From: Streptomyces sp. Ag109_O5-10
GTDB taxonomy: Bacteria; Actinomycetota; Actinomycetes; Streptomycetales; Streptomycetaceae
Direction: 5' to 3'
Assembly: GCF_900105755.1 (NCBI RefSeq)
Contig: NZ_FNTQ01000001.1
Span: 1,054,001-1,118,000 of the forward strand
DNA length: 64,000 bases
Below the pieces are notes generated by a model. That model was not told the DNA's origin. It saw nothing but the letters and a program-made list of their open reading frames with translations, and made no database searches. The translations under genes and the position numbers were made by a program. Every line of letters begins with the position of its first letter. Positions within the stretch are counted from its first letter, which is position 1. This document shows, piece by piece, positions 45,393 through 54,396 of this stretch.

Positions 45393-46010
45393 ATGGGACG
45401 GACGAGTGATGCCAGGAACAAGATCCTTACCGCCGCTCGGTCACTGATGGAGCAGCGGGGCTACTCAGCGCTGGGCGTCGCCGAGATCTGCAAGACTGCT
45501 GACGTACCCAAGGGCAGTTTCTACTACTTCTTCGACTCCAAGGAAACCCTGGCCCTCGCCGTGATCGACCAGCACTGGGCCGACGAGCAGCGCGAGTGGG
45601 AGTGCGCGCTGGACGGCGACGCCGAGCCCCTGCAGCGGCTGCGGCGGCTCTTCGAGTCCATGGAGACGCAGCAGCAGGCCGGGCAGGACGGCTGCGGATC
45701 GGTCCTCGGGTGCATGTTCGGGAATCTCTCCCTGGAGATGAGCAATCACGCCGAGGCCGTGCGCCGACGCCTGCAGGAGATCTTCGAGACCCAGGTGGAA
45801 CTGGTCGCTTCGGTCGTCGTCGAGGCCCAGCAGCGGGGCGAGGTGACCGTGGCCGACGCGCACGCCGTCGCCCGCTCCATGGTCGCCCTGACCGAGGGCC
45901 AGGTGCTCTTCGCCAAGCTGCACAACGACCCCGCTCAGCTCGGCACGCTCTGGCCGAACTGCCGCGCCCTGCTGGGCGTACAGGATCAGCAGGTTCCGGC
46001 GCACGCCTGA
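45393..46010 (+). CDS. TetR/AcrR-family regulator
   Basis: A 205-residue repressor-type protein. The N-terminal helix-turn-helix is ALGVAEICKTADVPKGSFYY followed by FFDSKETLALAVI. The ligand domain contains GQDGCGSVLGCMFGNLSLEM, with Cys101 and Cys107, and further cysteines at 33 and 71. In NemR-like relatives such cysteines sense electrophiles. Related palindromes occur in front of this gene and of FrnE-like, Rv2466c-like, muconolactone-isomerase-like and VOC genes, so it probably controls a local regulon. Electrophile sensing is inferred. Confidence 0.86.
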   Translation: MGRTSDARNKILTAARSLMEQRGYSALGVAEICKTADVPKGSFYYFFDSKETLALAVIDQHWADEQREWECALDGDAEPLQRLRRLFESMETQQQAGQDGCGSVLGCMFGNLSLEMSNHAEAVRRRLQEIFETQVELVASVVVEAQQRGEVTVADAHAVARSMVALTEGQVLFAKLHNDPAQLGTLWPNCRALLGVQDQQVPAHA

Positions 46011-46411
46011 CCCGGCCGTGGGCACCGGCGCACCGTCGTGCACGACGGTGCCCACGGCTGGGCTGTGACAGGCCGCGCCGGTGTTCCGGCCGACCTCGCA
46101 GACACTCTCACCGGCGATCAGGGCGTCCAGGGCCGGATCGCCGCGGCCCACGCCCGACCACGGCGCCCTTACCAGCACCTGTCCCTCGCCGCGGGCTCCG
46201 GCAGTCGCCCGTCGCACATGTCGCCGTGACCCGACGAGCAGGGCCGGACCGCACGCGCCGCCCGGTTGACCGACGTCCTCCCGAACGACCGGGACGGCCG
46301 GTGGTCGACACGTGTCGGGCGCCCGGTCGCGCCTCCGCCGACATGTGTGTCGACAGCTGACGTCACCTCATCCTCGCGCCCACTCCGTCCAGCGGTGCAC
46401 CGATCTCCATA

Positions 46412-46434
46412 CGTCACCTGCTTGACCGGTGACG
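46412..46434 (+). promoter_or_regulatory. CGNR-type operator upstream of the hydrolase gene
   Basis: CGTCACC-N9-GGTGACG is a perfect match to the repeated motif, 60 bp before the start at 46494. Farther down, TACGTATGTACGTA (46461-46474) is a separate palindrome that could bind another regulator. Confidence 0.65.
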
Positions 46435-46493
46435 GATACCGTGGAACAGTCATCCCGCGCTCACTACGTATGTACGTATGACGGAGGCCCCTC

Positions 46494-47561
46494 ATGATCA
46501 ACAGACGTACCTTCAGCAAGGCCGCGGGCATCGGCACAGGAGCGGCCGCGGCCTCACTGGCCGGGTTCCGGACAGACGCGGAGGCCTCGCCCGGTCGCCG
46601 TCGGCGGCTGGACGCCCCGACGCCGACTGTGCCCACGGTGACCCCCGGTACGCACACCTCTTTCGCCCGGCTGAAGCAGGTCAGGGCCGGTGCGCTGGAC
46701 GTCGGCTACGCCGAGGACGGCCCCAGGCACGGCCCGGTCGTCATCTGCCTGCACGGCTGGCCCTACGACATCCACAGCTACGTCGACGTCGCCCCACTGC
46801 TCGCCGCGCAGGGCTACCGGGTCATCGTCCCGTACCTCCGCGGCCACGGCACGACGCGGTTCCTCTCCTCCCGGACGTTCCGCAACGCCCAGCAGTCGGC
46901 GGTCGCCCTGGACATCATTGCCCTCATGGACGTCCTCAAGATCGACAAGGCGCTGCTCGCCGGCTTCGACTGGGGCTCCCGCACCGCCGACATCATCGCG
47001 GCCCTGTGGCCCGAACGCGTCAAGGGGTTGGTCTCCGTGAGCGGGTACCTCATCACCAACGTCGAGGCACAGAAGAAGCCGCTGCCCCCGAAGGCCGAAT
47101 ACGCCTGGTGGTACCAGTACTACTTCAGCACCGAGCGGGGCCGTCTCGCCATGGAGGACAAGACGGACCGGCACGATCTGTGCCGGCTCGTCTGGGACAC
47201 CGTCTCCCCCACCTGGCACTTCGACGACGCCACCTTCGAGCGGACGGCGACCGCGTTCGAGAACCCCGACTACCCGGCCATCGTGATCCACAACTACCGC
47301 TGGCGCCTTGGGCTCGCCGACGGCGAACGCCGCTACGACCGCTATGAGAGGCAACTCGCCACCCGGCCCGTCATCGAGGTGCCCACCATCACTCTGGACC
47401 CCGAGCGCGACCCGTTCACCGCGCCCGGCAACGGGGCGGCGTACCGGGACCGGTTCACGGGTGCGTACGCCCATCGCACGCTGACCGGCATCGGCCACAA
47501 CCTGCCGCAGGAGGCCCCCACCGCCTTCTCCCAGGCGGTCGTCGACGTGGACCACTTCTGA
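46494..47561 (+). CDS. Secreted alpha/beta hydrolase (dehalogenase/epoxide-hydrolase-like)
   Basis: A 355-residue protein with a Tat-type signal peptide (MINRRTFSKAAGIGTGAAAA). The hydrolase fold shows VVICLHGWPYDIHSY (oxyanion hole), LLAGFDWGSRTADIIAAL with a nucleophilic aspartate instead of serine, and TGIGHNLPQEAP with the catalytic histidine. An aspartate nucleophile points to haloalkane dehalogenases or epoxide hydrolases. It would act outside the membrane. ATG 46494 has an excellent GGAGG site, and a CGNR operator lies upstream. The substrate is unknown. Confidence 0.84.
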   Translation: MINRRTFSKAAGIGTGAAAASLAGFRTDAEASPGRRRRLDAPTPTVPTVTPGTHTSFARLKQVRAGALDVGYAEDGPRHGPVVICLHGWPYDIHSYVDVAPLLAAQGYRVIVPYLRGHGTTRFLSSRTFRNAQQSAVALDIIALMDVLKIDKALLAGFDWGSRTADIIAALWPERVKGLVSVSGYLITNVEAQKKPLPPKAEYAWWYQYYFSTERGRLAMEDKTDRHDLCRLVWDTVSPTWHFDDATFERTATAFENPDYPAIVIHNYRWRLGLADGERRYDRYERQLATRPVIEVPTITLDPERDPFTAPGNGAAYRDRFTGAYAHRTLTGIGHNLPQEAPTAFSQAVVDVDHF

Positions 47562-47563
47562 GA

Positions 47564-48202
47564 TCAAGCCCCCGGGGTCCTTCGACCCGATGCCGGCCGC
47601 CACCGGGAGTGGTGCCGCGCGGCCCAGGACCTGCTCACGTATCCCGTTCGCATCCCACGCCTGGCCTCGGGGTCCCGGTACGCCATGCGCAGGTGCCCGA
47701 GCACGACGGCGGCGATCGTCCAGGCGAGGCAGTCGTGCACGAAGATGGCGCTGGTGCGCGAGATGAACGGCAGGAAGCCGAGGAACCACATGAGCAGGCC
47801 GGTGAACATCATCACCAGCACCGCGCCGGCGATCCATCCCGCATAGACCTTCTGCCCCGCGTTGAACTTCCCGGCAGGTCGCGCCTGCGGCTGTGTCCGC
47901 CGCCTGCGGACGGCCCTCAGCCACTGCCGGTCGTAGACCGCGAAGCGGTTCAGCCTGCGCAGGTCCGCGCGGAAGTCCGCGGAGAGCAGTCCCAGCAGGA
48001 ACGGGCCCGGCAGGCAGATGCCCGACCACTCGTGGACGGCGGCCACGAGGTGGCGGCGGCCGACCAGCTCGGCCAGCGGGCCGAAGTACAGGCAGGCCGC
48101 GGTCGCCAGGCACAGCAGCATGAGCCAGCCGGTCGCCCGGTGGACCAACCGTTCCGCCCGGCTGAACCGGCGGACCTGCCCGGACGGGTCACGCCGCTCC
48201 AT
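47564..48202 (-). CDS. Cytochrome b561-like membrane subunit
   Basis: A 212-residue protein with four hydrophobic segments (GWLMLLCLATAACLYF, SGICLPGPFLLGLLSAD, GWIAGAVLVMMFTGLLMWFL, LAWTIAAVVLGHLRMAY). Histidines in RLVHRATGW, AAVHEWSG, FVHDCLAW and LGHLRM could hold b-type hemes. It overlaps the end of the molybdopterin oxidoreductase gene by 14 bp and probably anchors and feeds electrons to it or takes them from it. ATG 48202 was chosen for that overlap and because upstream residues look random. Confidence 0.8.
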   Translation of the reverse strand: MERRDPSGQVRRFSRAERLVHRATGWLMLLCLATAACLYFGPLAELVGRRHLVAAVHEWSGICLPGPFLLGLLSADFRADLRRLNRFAVYDRQWLRAVRRRRTQPQARPAGKFNAGQKVYAGWIAGAVLVMMFTGLLMWFLGFLPFISRTSAIFVHDCLAWTIAAVVLGHLRMAYRDPEARRGMRTGYVSRSWAARHHSRWRPASGRRTPGA

Positions 48203-48911
48203 CGCTCCGGTCCGCACCGTCGAGCCAGCCGTCGACCGCATAACCGCGCTCCTCCCAGAAACCGGGGACGACCTTGTCGGTCACCGTGATGCCGGACAGC
48301 CACTTGGCCGACTTGTAGAAGTACATGGGAGCCACGTAGAGGCGCACCGGTCCCCCGTGCTCGTGGGTGATCGGCTTGTCCTGCATGGTGAGTGCCACCA
48401 AGACGTCCGAGCGTCGCGCCTGCCCGAGAGTGAGGCTCTCGGTGTAGGCGCCGTCGAAGCAGGTGAACCGGAGGGCCGCGCCCTCGGAACGCACACCGGC
48501 CGCGTCGAGCAGGTCCGCCAGCCGCACGCCCTCGAAGGGCGTGTCGTCCACCCGCCACCCGTCCGTGCAGAGCACGTCGTGCACGACACGCGTCTGGGGC
48601 AGGGCACGCAGCTCGGGCAGCGTGTAGGTCTTCGGTCGGTCGACCAGCCCGTCGATCCTCAGCTCGTAGTCGGACTCGGTCTTGCGCGGCACCGAACCGA
48701 CGACGCTGTAGTAGCGGAAGCCGCCGGGGTTGGGGAGCAGACCGGTCAGCCCCGTCGCGTCGACCCGGGAGGCGGCGTCCAGGGCGCTCTGCCAGCCGCG
48801 TTGCAGATAGGGGGCGGCGGCGAGGCCGACCGCGCCCGTGGCCAGCATGCCCAGCAGCGCACGTCGTCCCACCGGTGCGCCGTCGGCGTTCCGTCTCGGC
48901 TGTCCCGCCAT
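48189..48911 (-). CDS. Molybdopterin-dependent oxidoreductase (sulfite-oxidase/MsrP-like)
   Basis: A 240-residue catalytic subunit. The N-terminus has a twin-arginine type GRRALLGMLATGAVGL segment. The cofactor domain shows YELRIDGLVDRPKTYTLPEL, and VVHDVLCTDGW carries the cysteine that ligates molybdenum. RLADLLDAAGV and GGPVRLYVAPMYFYKSAKW are typical of the fold. With the cytochrome b partner downstream the pair resembles MsrPQ-like methionine-sulfoxide or sulfite redox systems. ATG 48911 was chosen. A CGNR operator (49140) lies 229 bp upstream in the divergent region. Confidence 0.84.
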   Translation of the reverse strand: MAGQPRRNADGAPVGRRALLGMLATGAVGLAAAPYLQRGWQSALDAASRVDATGLTGLLPNPGGFRYYSVVGSVPRKTESDYELRIDGLVDRPKTYTLPELRALPQTRVVHDVLCTDGWRVDDTPFEGVRLADLLDAAGVRSEGAALRFTCFDGAYTESLTLGQARRSDVLVALTMQDKPITHEHGGPVRLYVAPMYFYKSAKWLSGITVTDKVVPGFWEERGYAVDGWLDGADRSDGAA

Positions 48912-49139
48912 GTTCAGTCCTTCGTCACGGTGGCCGGCCACTCGGCCGGCACATCTCATCGGTGACGGTCGAGCACGGACCGCGGAGGGGCCGTCCGTCG
49001 CCTTCCGAGGCGTCGCCGCGCCGCCGCATGGCAGGACGTGGCGGGGTTTCGTCGCACGGGGGTCCTGAAGTGCGCACCGGGGGTGTGCAACCTCGGATCG
49101 GACCGGCCGGCTGGGCCTCTCGACCCCCGGGTGTCAATT

Positions 49140-49302
49140 CGTCACCGGCTTAAGTGGTGACGATAGTGGCACGGCTTCGCGAAGGGTGTCAACGTGTCGA
49201 CGGCGCGCATCGACCGCGGGGCGAGGGTGGGTCCGCCATGCCGGGCCCCGCATGAGCTGCGGCGCTTGCTCCCACCAACAATCACCTGTCAAAATGGTGA
49301 CG
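49140..49302 (+). promoter_or_regulatory. Two CGNR-type operators, one spanning the regulator's own start codon
   Basis: Site 49140-49162 is CGTCACC-N9-GGTGACG (perfect). Site 49280-49302 is AATCACC-N9-GGTGACG and ends on the G of the GTG start at 49302. Together they would give autoregulation, and the first may also control the divergent oxidoreductase operon. Confidence 0.65.
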
Positions 49303-49865
49303 TGAATTACGAGCATGCTTTCGTCTGCGGCAACCCGGCCCTCGACTTCGCCGCGACTCTGCGTGCCCGGCGCACGGTGCGGTACGAGATGTTCGCCACC
49401 CCGGACCGGCTGGACGCCTGGTTCCTCGAGTCCGGGCTCGTCGACGAGATCGCGCCCGCCGACGAGGCCGACGTCGAACAGGCCAAAGAGGTGCGGGAGG
49501 CGATCTACGCCCTCGTGACCGCCCGCCACCTCGGGCAGAAGTACGACGAGGGAATGCTGCGCAGGCTCAACCGGGCCGCCGGCATGCCTCCGGCGACACC
49601 GCAGCTCACCCGCACCGGGCGCCGTACCGAGGCGACCGCCGAACAAGCGCTGTCCACGGTCGCGCGGCATGCCGTGGAACTGCTCGGCGGGCCGGACGTC
49701 CCCCTGATGAAGGAGTGCGAAAACCCCGAGTGCACCCGTGTCTACATCGACCGCTCCCGGGGGATGCGCCGCCAGTGGTGCGGCATGGAGTCCTGCGGCA
49801 ACAAGTTCAAGGCCGCCGCGTACCGTGCCCGCAAGAAGACCTCGCCGCGGGCCGCCGCCGGCTGA
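49302..49865 (+). CDS. CGNR zinc-finger regulator
   Basis: A 187-residue protein of the CGNR family (ABATE domain plus zinc finger). FVCGNPALDFAATL opens the ABATE-like domain. The C-terminal finger has KECENPECTRVYIDRSRGMR, WCGMESCGNKFKAAAYR with four cysteines and the CGNK variant of the family motif. These proteins are transcription regulators. GTG 49302 is chosen because the conserved part begins there and the upstream GTG at 49194 only adds unrelated residues. Operators at and upstream of the start suggest self-control and a six-site regulon in this window. Confidence 0.85.
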   Translation: MNYEHAFVCGNPALDFAATLRARRTVRYEMFATPDRLDAWFLESGLVDEIAPADEADVEQAKEVREAIYALVTARHLGQKYDEGMLRRLNRAAGMPPATPQLTRTGRRTEATAEQALSTVARHAVELLGGPDVPLMKECENPECTRVYIDRSRGMRRQWCGMESCGNKFKAAAYRARKKTSPRAAAG

Positions 49866-49969
49866 ACGGCGGCCGCACGCACGGCGGCAGTGGCCCGCAC
49901 CGGCCGTCGCCCATGGCAGCCGACGCCCCGTGGCCCACGTAGGACCGACCCGGACAGCCGACCAGGGCA

Positions 49970-50263
49970 TCAGCTCGCGCGGCCCGGGTCGTTGGGGTGG
50001 GGCTGCAGGGGGGTGACCACCGCGGTCATCCAGGACCACAGGGGCAGGCTTCCGAGGACCTTCTCCCGCAGCTCCGCCTCGTCGTCGGCGCACCACACCC
50101 CGATGCTCCGCAGTTCTCCGACCGGGCGCCACAACCGGTACAGGTGCCCCTGGGCTGCGAGTTCCTTCGCCCGCACCGCCTCGGCGGCCCGGATCCGGTC
50201 GACCTCGGATTGATCGGTGCCCTCGGGCACCGTGGTGGTGATCTCGACCAGGAATTCCTTCAT
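49970..50263 (-). CDS. Muconolactone delta-isomerase-like small protein
   Basis: A 97-residue protein starting at ATG 50263. EFLVEITTTVPEGTDQSEVD opens it, EAVRAKELAAQGHLYRLWRP follows and GVWCADDEAELREKVLGSLP ends the fold. The match is to the muconolactone-isomerase-like family of dimeric alpha-beta-barrel proteins (CatC/YciI-like). Some act in aromatic degradation, but many have unknown substrates. Two TetR-type operators lie about 220 bp upstream. Confidence 0.78.
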   Translation of the reverse strand: MKEFLVEITTTVPEGTDQSEVDRIRAAEAVRAKELAAQGHLYRLWRPVGELRSIGVWCADDEAELREKVLGSLPLWSWMTAVVTPLQPHPNDPGRAS

Positions 50264-50482
50264 GACCTCGTCTCCTCTCGGACCGGTCCCGGGGCGAGGG
50301 CTTCAGCCGGGCCCGGAATCCGTCGCCATGCCCCGCGGCTGGTTCCGGCCCGGGGACCTGCATGGTCGGCTCGTCGTCACCGGACGGCGAGCCGTCTCGG
50401 GTGCCGGGGGCGCTCCGCGCGAACACCGGCCGACACATGGCCGCCCGTCACGCGGCGGCCCAGGCCGGCCAGGAGCCGCGAA

Positions 50483-50522
50483 GTAGACGACCGGTCGCCT
50501 ACGTTAGGCGGCCGGTCGTCAC
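50483..50522 (-). promoter_or_regulatory. Pair of TetR-type operators
   Basis: GTAGACGACCGGTCGCCTAC (50483-50502) and GTTAGGCGGCCGGTCGTCAC (50503-50522) lie back to back. Both share the GACCGGTC or GGCCGGTC core of the other TetR-type sites. They could control the isomerase-like gene to the left or a lost gene (the SDR remnant) to the right. Confidence 0.55.
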
Positions 50523-50696
50523 GTGTCAAAAGGCGAGCACTCGAAATGCGTCCCCTGGGGGCTTCTCTCCTACCGGGACACCTGCCCCGCCCTTCGCGCT
50601 CGGCAGGCCGGGAGGTCCGAACCGCTCCAGGCTGAGACTCACCGGTTCCCAGCACAGCTCACACGTGTGACGCTCACCGTCTGGAGAATCATCGCG

Positions 50697-50760
50697 AGCA
50701 CCCCCTCGAAGAAGGCCGCCGTCATCGCCGGTGCCTCCCAGGGCATCGGCGCCGGTCTCC
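50697..50760 (+). pseudogene. Short-chain dehydrogenase N-terminal remnant
   Basis: STPSKKAAVIAGASQGIGAG is the nucleotide-binding start of a short-chain dehydrogenase (TGASQGIG type). The frame then loses all similarity within 15 codons. Between 50264 and 50885 no other gene is seen. Its placement right of the double operator suggests the lost gene was part of the regulon. Confidence 0.6.
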
Positions 50761-50885
50761 AGCTCGGCACACGTATGACGCTAACCGGTAGAAGGTGAGC
50801 TTGTGAATCGCCGATCGGGCCGGCCCCCGCACGGCGGGCATCGGCATGCCGAGGGGTGCCGACCTCCATGGACGTCGGCACCCCG

Positions 50886-51284
50886 TCACACGGGGCGCTC
50901 GTAGCAGGCCCAGGCCACGTGCGACTCGTGGAGGGTCACCGCGACCTGGGAGATGCCGAGCGCACTCCTGCCCAGCGCGCCCGCGTGGATCCGGTCGACG
51001 AGACGGTCGGCGATCAGCGCCGCCAGGTACTCCGTGGACGTGTTGATCCCCTTGAACTCCGCCTGGTCGTCGAGGTTGCGGTAGTTGAGATCACCTATCA
51101 CCGCCCGGAGCTCCGCTCCGGCCAGGCCCATGTCGACGACGATGTTGTCGTCGTCCAGTTCAGGGCGGCGAAATGTGGCGTCCACGACGAACGTCGCCCC
51201 GTGCAGCCGCTGGGCAGGCCCGAAGACCTCGCCCCGGAAGCTGTGGGCGATCATCATGTGGTCACGGACGGTAATGCTGAACAC
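50886..51284 (-). CDS. 6-pyruvoyl-tetrahydropterin-synthase-like protein with changed metal ligands
   Basis: A 132-residue protein in the QueD/PTPS fold: [60 protein letters not shown], and [17 protein letters not shown]. The usual C-x3-HGH metal/catalytic signature is replaced by AQRLHGATF, lacking the cysteine and the second histidine of HGH. Only His-His pairs elsewhere remain. Classic activity is therefore uncertain. GTG 51284 follows GGGGAG with a seven-base gap. Its neighbours give no pterin pathway context. Confidence 0.78.
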   Translation of the reverse strand: MFSITVRDHMMIAHSFRGEVFGPAQRLHGATFVVDATFRRPELDDDNIVVDMGLAGAELRAVIGDLNYRNLDDQAEFKGINTSTEYLAALIADRLVDRIHAGALGRSALGISQVAVTLHESHVAWACYERPV

Positions 51285-51692
51285 CAGAACTCTCCCCAAA
51301 CTCTGTGCTGTCGGAACCCGCGCCGCGGGCGGGTGGTGGCGACCTCTGCCGAAGACATGTCCGGCCGCCGAGCAGCGGTCGCGCACGGGACGTGTCAGCC
51401 GGGCGTCCTGAGACACGTGTGCATCTCGACGCGCCCGCCGGACCCGTGCGGGTCCGCCGGTCTCGCGGCCAAGACCGCCGGAGCGGAAGGAGCATACTCC
51501 TCGGGGTCGGCGGCGGAAGACGCCTCCCGCCGTCGGGAAGGACGGCCGACACTGGAGGTGTCTTCCGGCCCACACACGAGCACCTCGACGATCGCCGTCG
51601 TCACGGGCATGATCGGCCGACCGCTCGGTATGCCGCCACCCACAGCTGTAGGTAGCATGCGCAGCGTCATCGATGAGAGGGAGTGAACGGTT

Positions 51693-52298
51693 GTGACGAG
51701 CCAATCGGCCGCCACGCTCCGGTCGCGATATGTCGACCAGGCCGTGTCGGATCTTGCGGAAAATCGCCGACGGCAACGGGAATTGACCGAGAAAATCACG
51801 GCGTTGCAGCAGGAAGAGGCCCTGCTGATGGACATCCTGTCTCTCGCCGAACGATACGAAGGCCTGTCGGACTCGTCGCGACCGCCCGAGGAGACACAGA
51901 GCGAGTCGGTGCCCGGCCAGGGAAGGCATGTGAGCGGCGCCGTCCCCGGTGCGCCAGGCGGGGCACCGGAGCGGATGTCCGGGTCAGCCGGCAGGCGGAA
52001 GGCCGTGGGCGCGACCGGGTCCGGCACGGAGGAGAAGTCGCGTCACCCCTTGCTCGGAGACATCCTCATGGACCTGCTGCGTGGCCATGACGAACCACGC
52101 CTGGCCAAAGAGCTGCGGGACGAGCTCCTGGAGAAACACCCGGACCGGTCTCCGACACCCCAGGTGGTGCGGAACACCCTCGAGTCACTGGTGGCAAAAG
52201 GACGCGTCCGTCGGCACCGCCAGAAGCGCTCGGTGTTGTACACCCCTCGCGAGCCCGAAGAGCGCGTCGCCTCCGGGACCGGCGCGGACGCCGGCTGA
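51693..52298 (+). CDS. Coiled-coil/winged-helix protein
   Basis: A 201-residue protein. Residues 15-50 form a coiled coil ([20 protein letters not shown]). A flexible Pro/Gly/Ser linker spans 60-110. The C-terminal part ([40 protein letters not shown]) reads as a winged helix with a basic recognition region ending in SVLYTP. It is probably DNA-binding, but no named family is recognised. GTG 51693 has a GAGAGGGAG site. Confidence 0.7.
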   Translation: MTSQSAATLRSRYVDQAVSDLAENRRRQRELTEKITALQQEEALLMDILSLAERYEGLSDSSRPPEETQSESVPGQGRHVSGAVPGAPGGAPERMSGSAGRRKAVGATGSGTEEKSRHPLLGDILMDLLRGHDEPRLAKELRDELLEKHPDRSPTPQVVRNTLESLVAKGRVRRHRQKRSVLYTPREPEERVASGTGADAG

Positions 52299-52486
52299 CC
52301 GGGCGGACCGACGCACCAGGTCAGATCATGCGGTCGGCGGGCAGAACGCGTGCGGGGCACATCAGCACGCACCAGCACCAAGTTCGCCCTGCAACCATGT
52401 AACGACTCAATGCGGGAATCCCTTCGGCGTCACTCAAGCCGTACACACGGCGGCTGTAACGTGCGTGCGCCATTTAGGCTGTGCTC

Positions 52487-52942
52487 ATGGCAGACGTGAC
52501 GACCATCGAACCCCTCAACAGTGACGAGGAGGCGTTCCTGCGAGCCCTGGGCAGAGTGATGACGCTCCTGCCCCGCGTAGTCGACGCGGACATGCTCGCA
52601 GAACATTCGGTCACCGGTACCGAGTATATGGTTCTGGTGCACCTCTCGGAGGCGCCGCACAACCAGATGCGGATGAGTGAGCTCGCCGGCATGTGCGGAC
52701 TGTCACTGAGCGGTATGACCAGGGTGGTGACCCGGCTGGAGTCGCAGTCGCTGGTGACCCGGCGCAAGGCGCCGGACGACGGCAGGGCGTGGCTGGCCGT
52801 CCTGACCGATGCCGGATGGACGCAGTTGAAGCAGGCATGGCCCACCAACCTCGCGAGCGTACGACGTCACGTCTTCTCACGCTTGGAAGGCTGTGACGTC
52901 GCCGCTGCCGCCAAGGTCCTGGACCGCATAGCGCCCAGCTGA
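52487..52942 (+). CDS. MarR-family regulator
   Basis: A 151-residue MarR protein: VTGTEYMVLVHLSEAPHNQM, the recognition region SELAGMCGLSLSGMTRVVTR, and the wing SLVTRRKAPDDGRAWLAVLT. It should bind palindromic DNA as a dimer and respond to small ligands. ATG 52487 is preferred over GTG 52481. It converges with the glycosyltransferase gene, with 42 bp between ends. Its targets are not visible here. Confidence 0.87.
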   Translation: MADVTTIEPLNSDEEAFLRALGRVMTLLPRVVDADMLAEHSVTGTEYMVLVHLSEAPHNQMRMSELAGMCGLSLSGMTRVVTRLESQSLVTRRKAPDDGRAWLAVLTDAGWTQLKQAWPTNLASVRRHVFSRLEGCDVAAAAKVLDRIAPS

Positions 52943-52984
52943 CGGTCAGCACGCCGACGGAGCCTCTCGGGTATGCCGGAAGAC

Positions 52985-54172
52985 TCACGAGGCTCGGTCC
53001 GTCACACTCGTCCGCGCCCGGCGCTCGCGTTCCCCGTGTACCCACGCCACCAGCTGTCGGGCCACCTCTGCCGCCGACGGCATGACAACGATGTCGTCCT
53101 GGATGCGGGCCGCCGCGGCGGCGAACCGTGGTTCGGACAGCAGCAGCTCGATCCCCGACGCGATCATCGCGGGGTCCGCGGTCCGGGCCGGGAACACGAT
53201 CCCCGCCCCGGCCGAAGCGAGGCGCGCCGCCCGCTCCCGCTGCTCGGGCGACTCCGCGACGACGACAGCGGGGATACCGCGGGCAACAGCGGCCAGCGTG
53301 ATCTCCGGGCCGCCGTCGTGGACCACCGCGCGGACGGCCTCCCAGTCGTCGTCGGCCGGGAAGCCGCCGCACAGCCGTATCCGGCCGTGTTCCGCACCGA
53401 GCTCCTCGGCCCGCCTGTCCCCCGCGACCACCGCCAGGTCGACCTGCAGCGTGCGCAACGAACGGACCACCGAACCGAGTTCCAGCGACGTCTCGGCCTC
53501 CGCACCGAGGCCGACCAGCACCAGTGGCCGTCCGGTGGCGGCGCGTGGGTGCTTCAGCGGGCTCCCGGCCGGCCTCAGGGCGGGTTCGGGTCTCAGCGCG
53601 ATGCGGTCAGGGGGATGCTGCCACCCCTCGCGCTGCAGGCTCGGCGGGCACAGATCCAGCAACCGGTGCCCGGCGGGCACCCGGGAGGGCGGTCGAAGAC
53701 CGCGATCGGCATAGCGCGGGCGTACCGCTGCCGTGAGGGCGTCGAGTTCTTCCGGGTCCGGCACAGGACCCGTGACCGCCACCGCGCACAGCACGCCGAG
53801 CACGCTCGCGACCAACGGGCCCACGAAGTCGCGGTCTTCGCAGATGATCAGGTCGGGCGCCCAGCCATGCGCCCGATCCACCGCCTCGTCCGCCATGAGA
53901 TCCACCCGCGCTCCGGCGAAGAGCTCCACCGTGAGCTCCCTGTCCGAGCTGAACAGGATGTCGGCGCCGAGCCGTCGGGCGACCTCGGCGGTCAACTCAT
54001 CTGAACCCGGCCCGAGGGACATCACCTCGAAGCCCTCCGGTTCAAGCCAGGGGGCCGCCTCCGCGGCAGTCGAGAAGGCGACCTCGTGACCTTGCCGGAT
54101 CAGCTCTCGGGCCAGCGGCAACATCGGCAGGAGACGTCTGCGGAGAGGGGTGCTGAAGAAGAGAATGCGCAC
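52985..54172 (-). CDS. GT-B glycosyltransferase (macrolide-glycosyltransferase type)
   Basis: A 395-residue glycosyltransferase of family GT1. MRILFFSTPLRRRLLPMLPL starts the N-terminal domain. The C-terminal donor-binding domain has RPLVLVGLGAEAETSLELGS, VHDGGPEITLAAVARGIPAV (a variant of the HGGxGT motif) and ESPEQRERAARLASAGAGIV. It probably moves a sugar to a small hydrophobic acceptor, as in natural-product tailoring or antibiotic inactivation. GTG 54172 has an AGGAAG site. A deleted relative lies at 43464-43772. Confidence 0.82.
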   Translation of the reverse strand: MRILFFSTPLRRRLLPMLPLARELIRQGHEVAFSTAAEAAPWLEPEGFEVMSLGPGSDELTAEVARRLGADILFSSDRELTVELFAGARVDLMADEAVDRAHGWAPDLIICEDRDFVGPLVASVLGVLCAVAVTGPVPDPEELDALTAAVRPRYADRGLRPPSRVPAGHRLLDLCPPSLQREGWQHPPDRIALRPEPALRPAGSPLKHPRAATGRPLVLVGLGAEAETSLELGSVVRSLRTLQVDLAVVAGDRRAEELGAEHGRIRLCGGFPADDDWEAVRAVVHDGGPEITLAAVARGIPAVVVAESPEQRERAARLASAGAGIVFPARTADPAMIASGIELLLSEPRFAAAAARIQDDIVVMPSAAEVARQLVAWVHGERERRARTSVTDRAS

Positions 54173-54396
54173 GGTGGGGACTTCCTGACTCGGCGTCGCC
54201 CCAGGCCGACCCGGCCACTGGCCGACCCGCGGGAGCGCGCCGGCCCGCTGCCCGCGGCGTACCGCCGAGGCGGCATCACCACGAGGGCGACTGTTTCGAT
54301 TGGCTCGTTACACGCGTAGGGCGCGGACCCCCCCCCGCGTGTGCGTGTGTGCGAGCGCCGCCCGACATGCGGCGGCGGTCAACCGGCGGTGCGATC

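Noticed and set aside
50774-50800. GCTAACCGGTAGAAGGTGAGC as another CGNR operator
   Set aside because: The spacer is 7 rather than 9 bases and the left arm differs (CTAACC), unlike all accepted sites.
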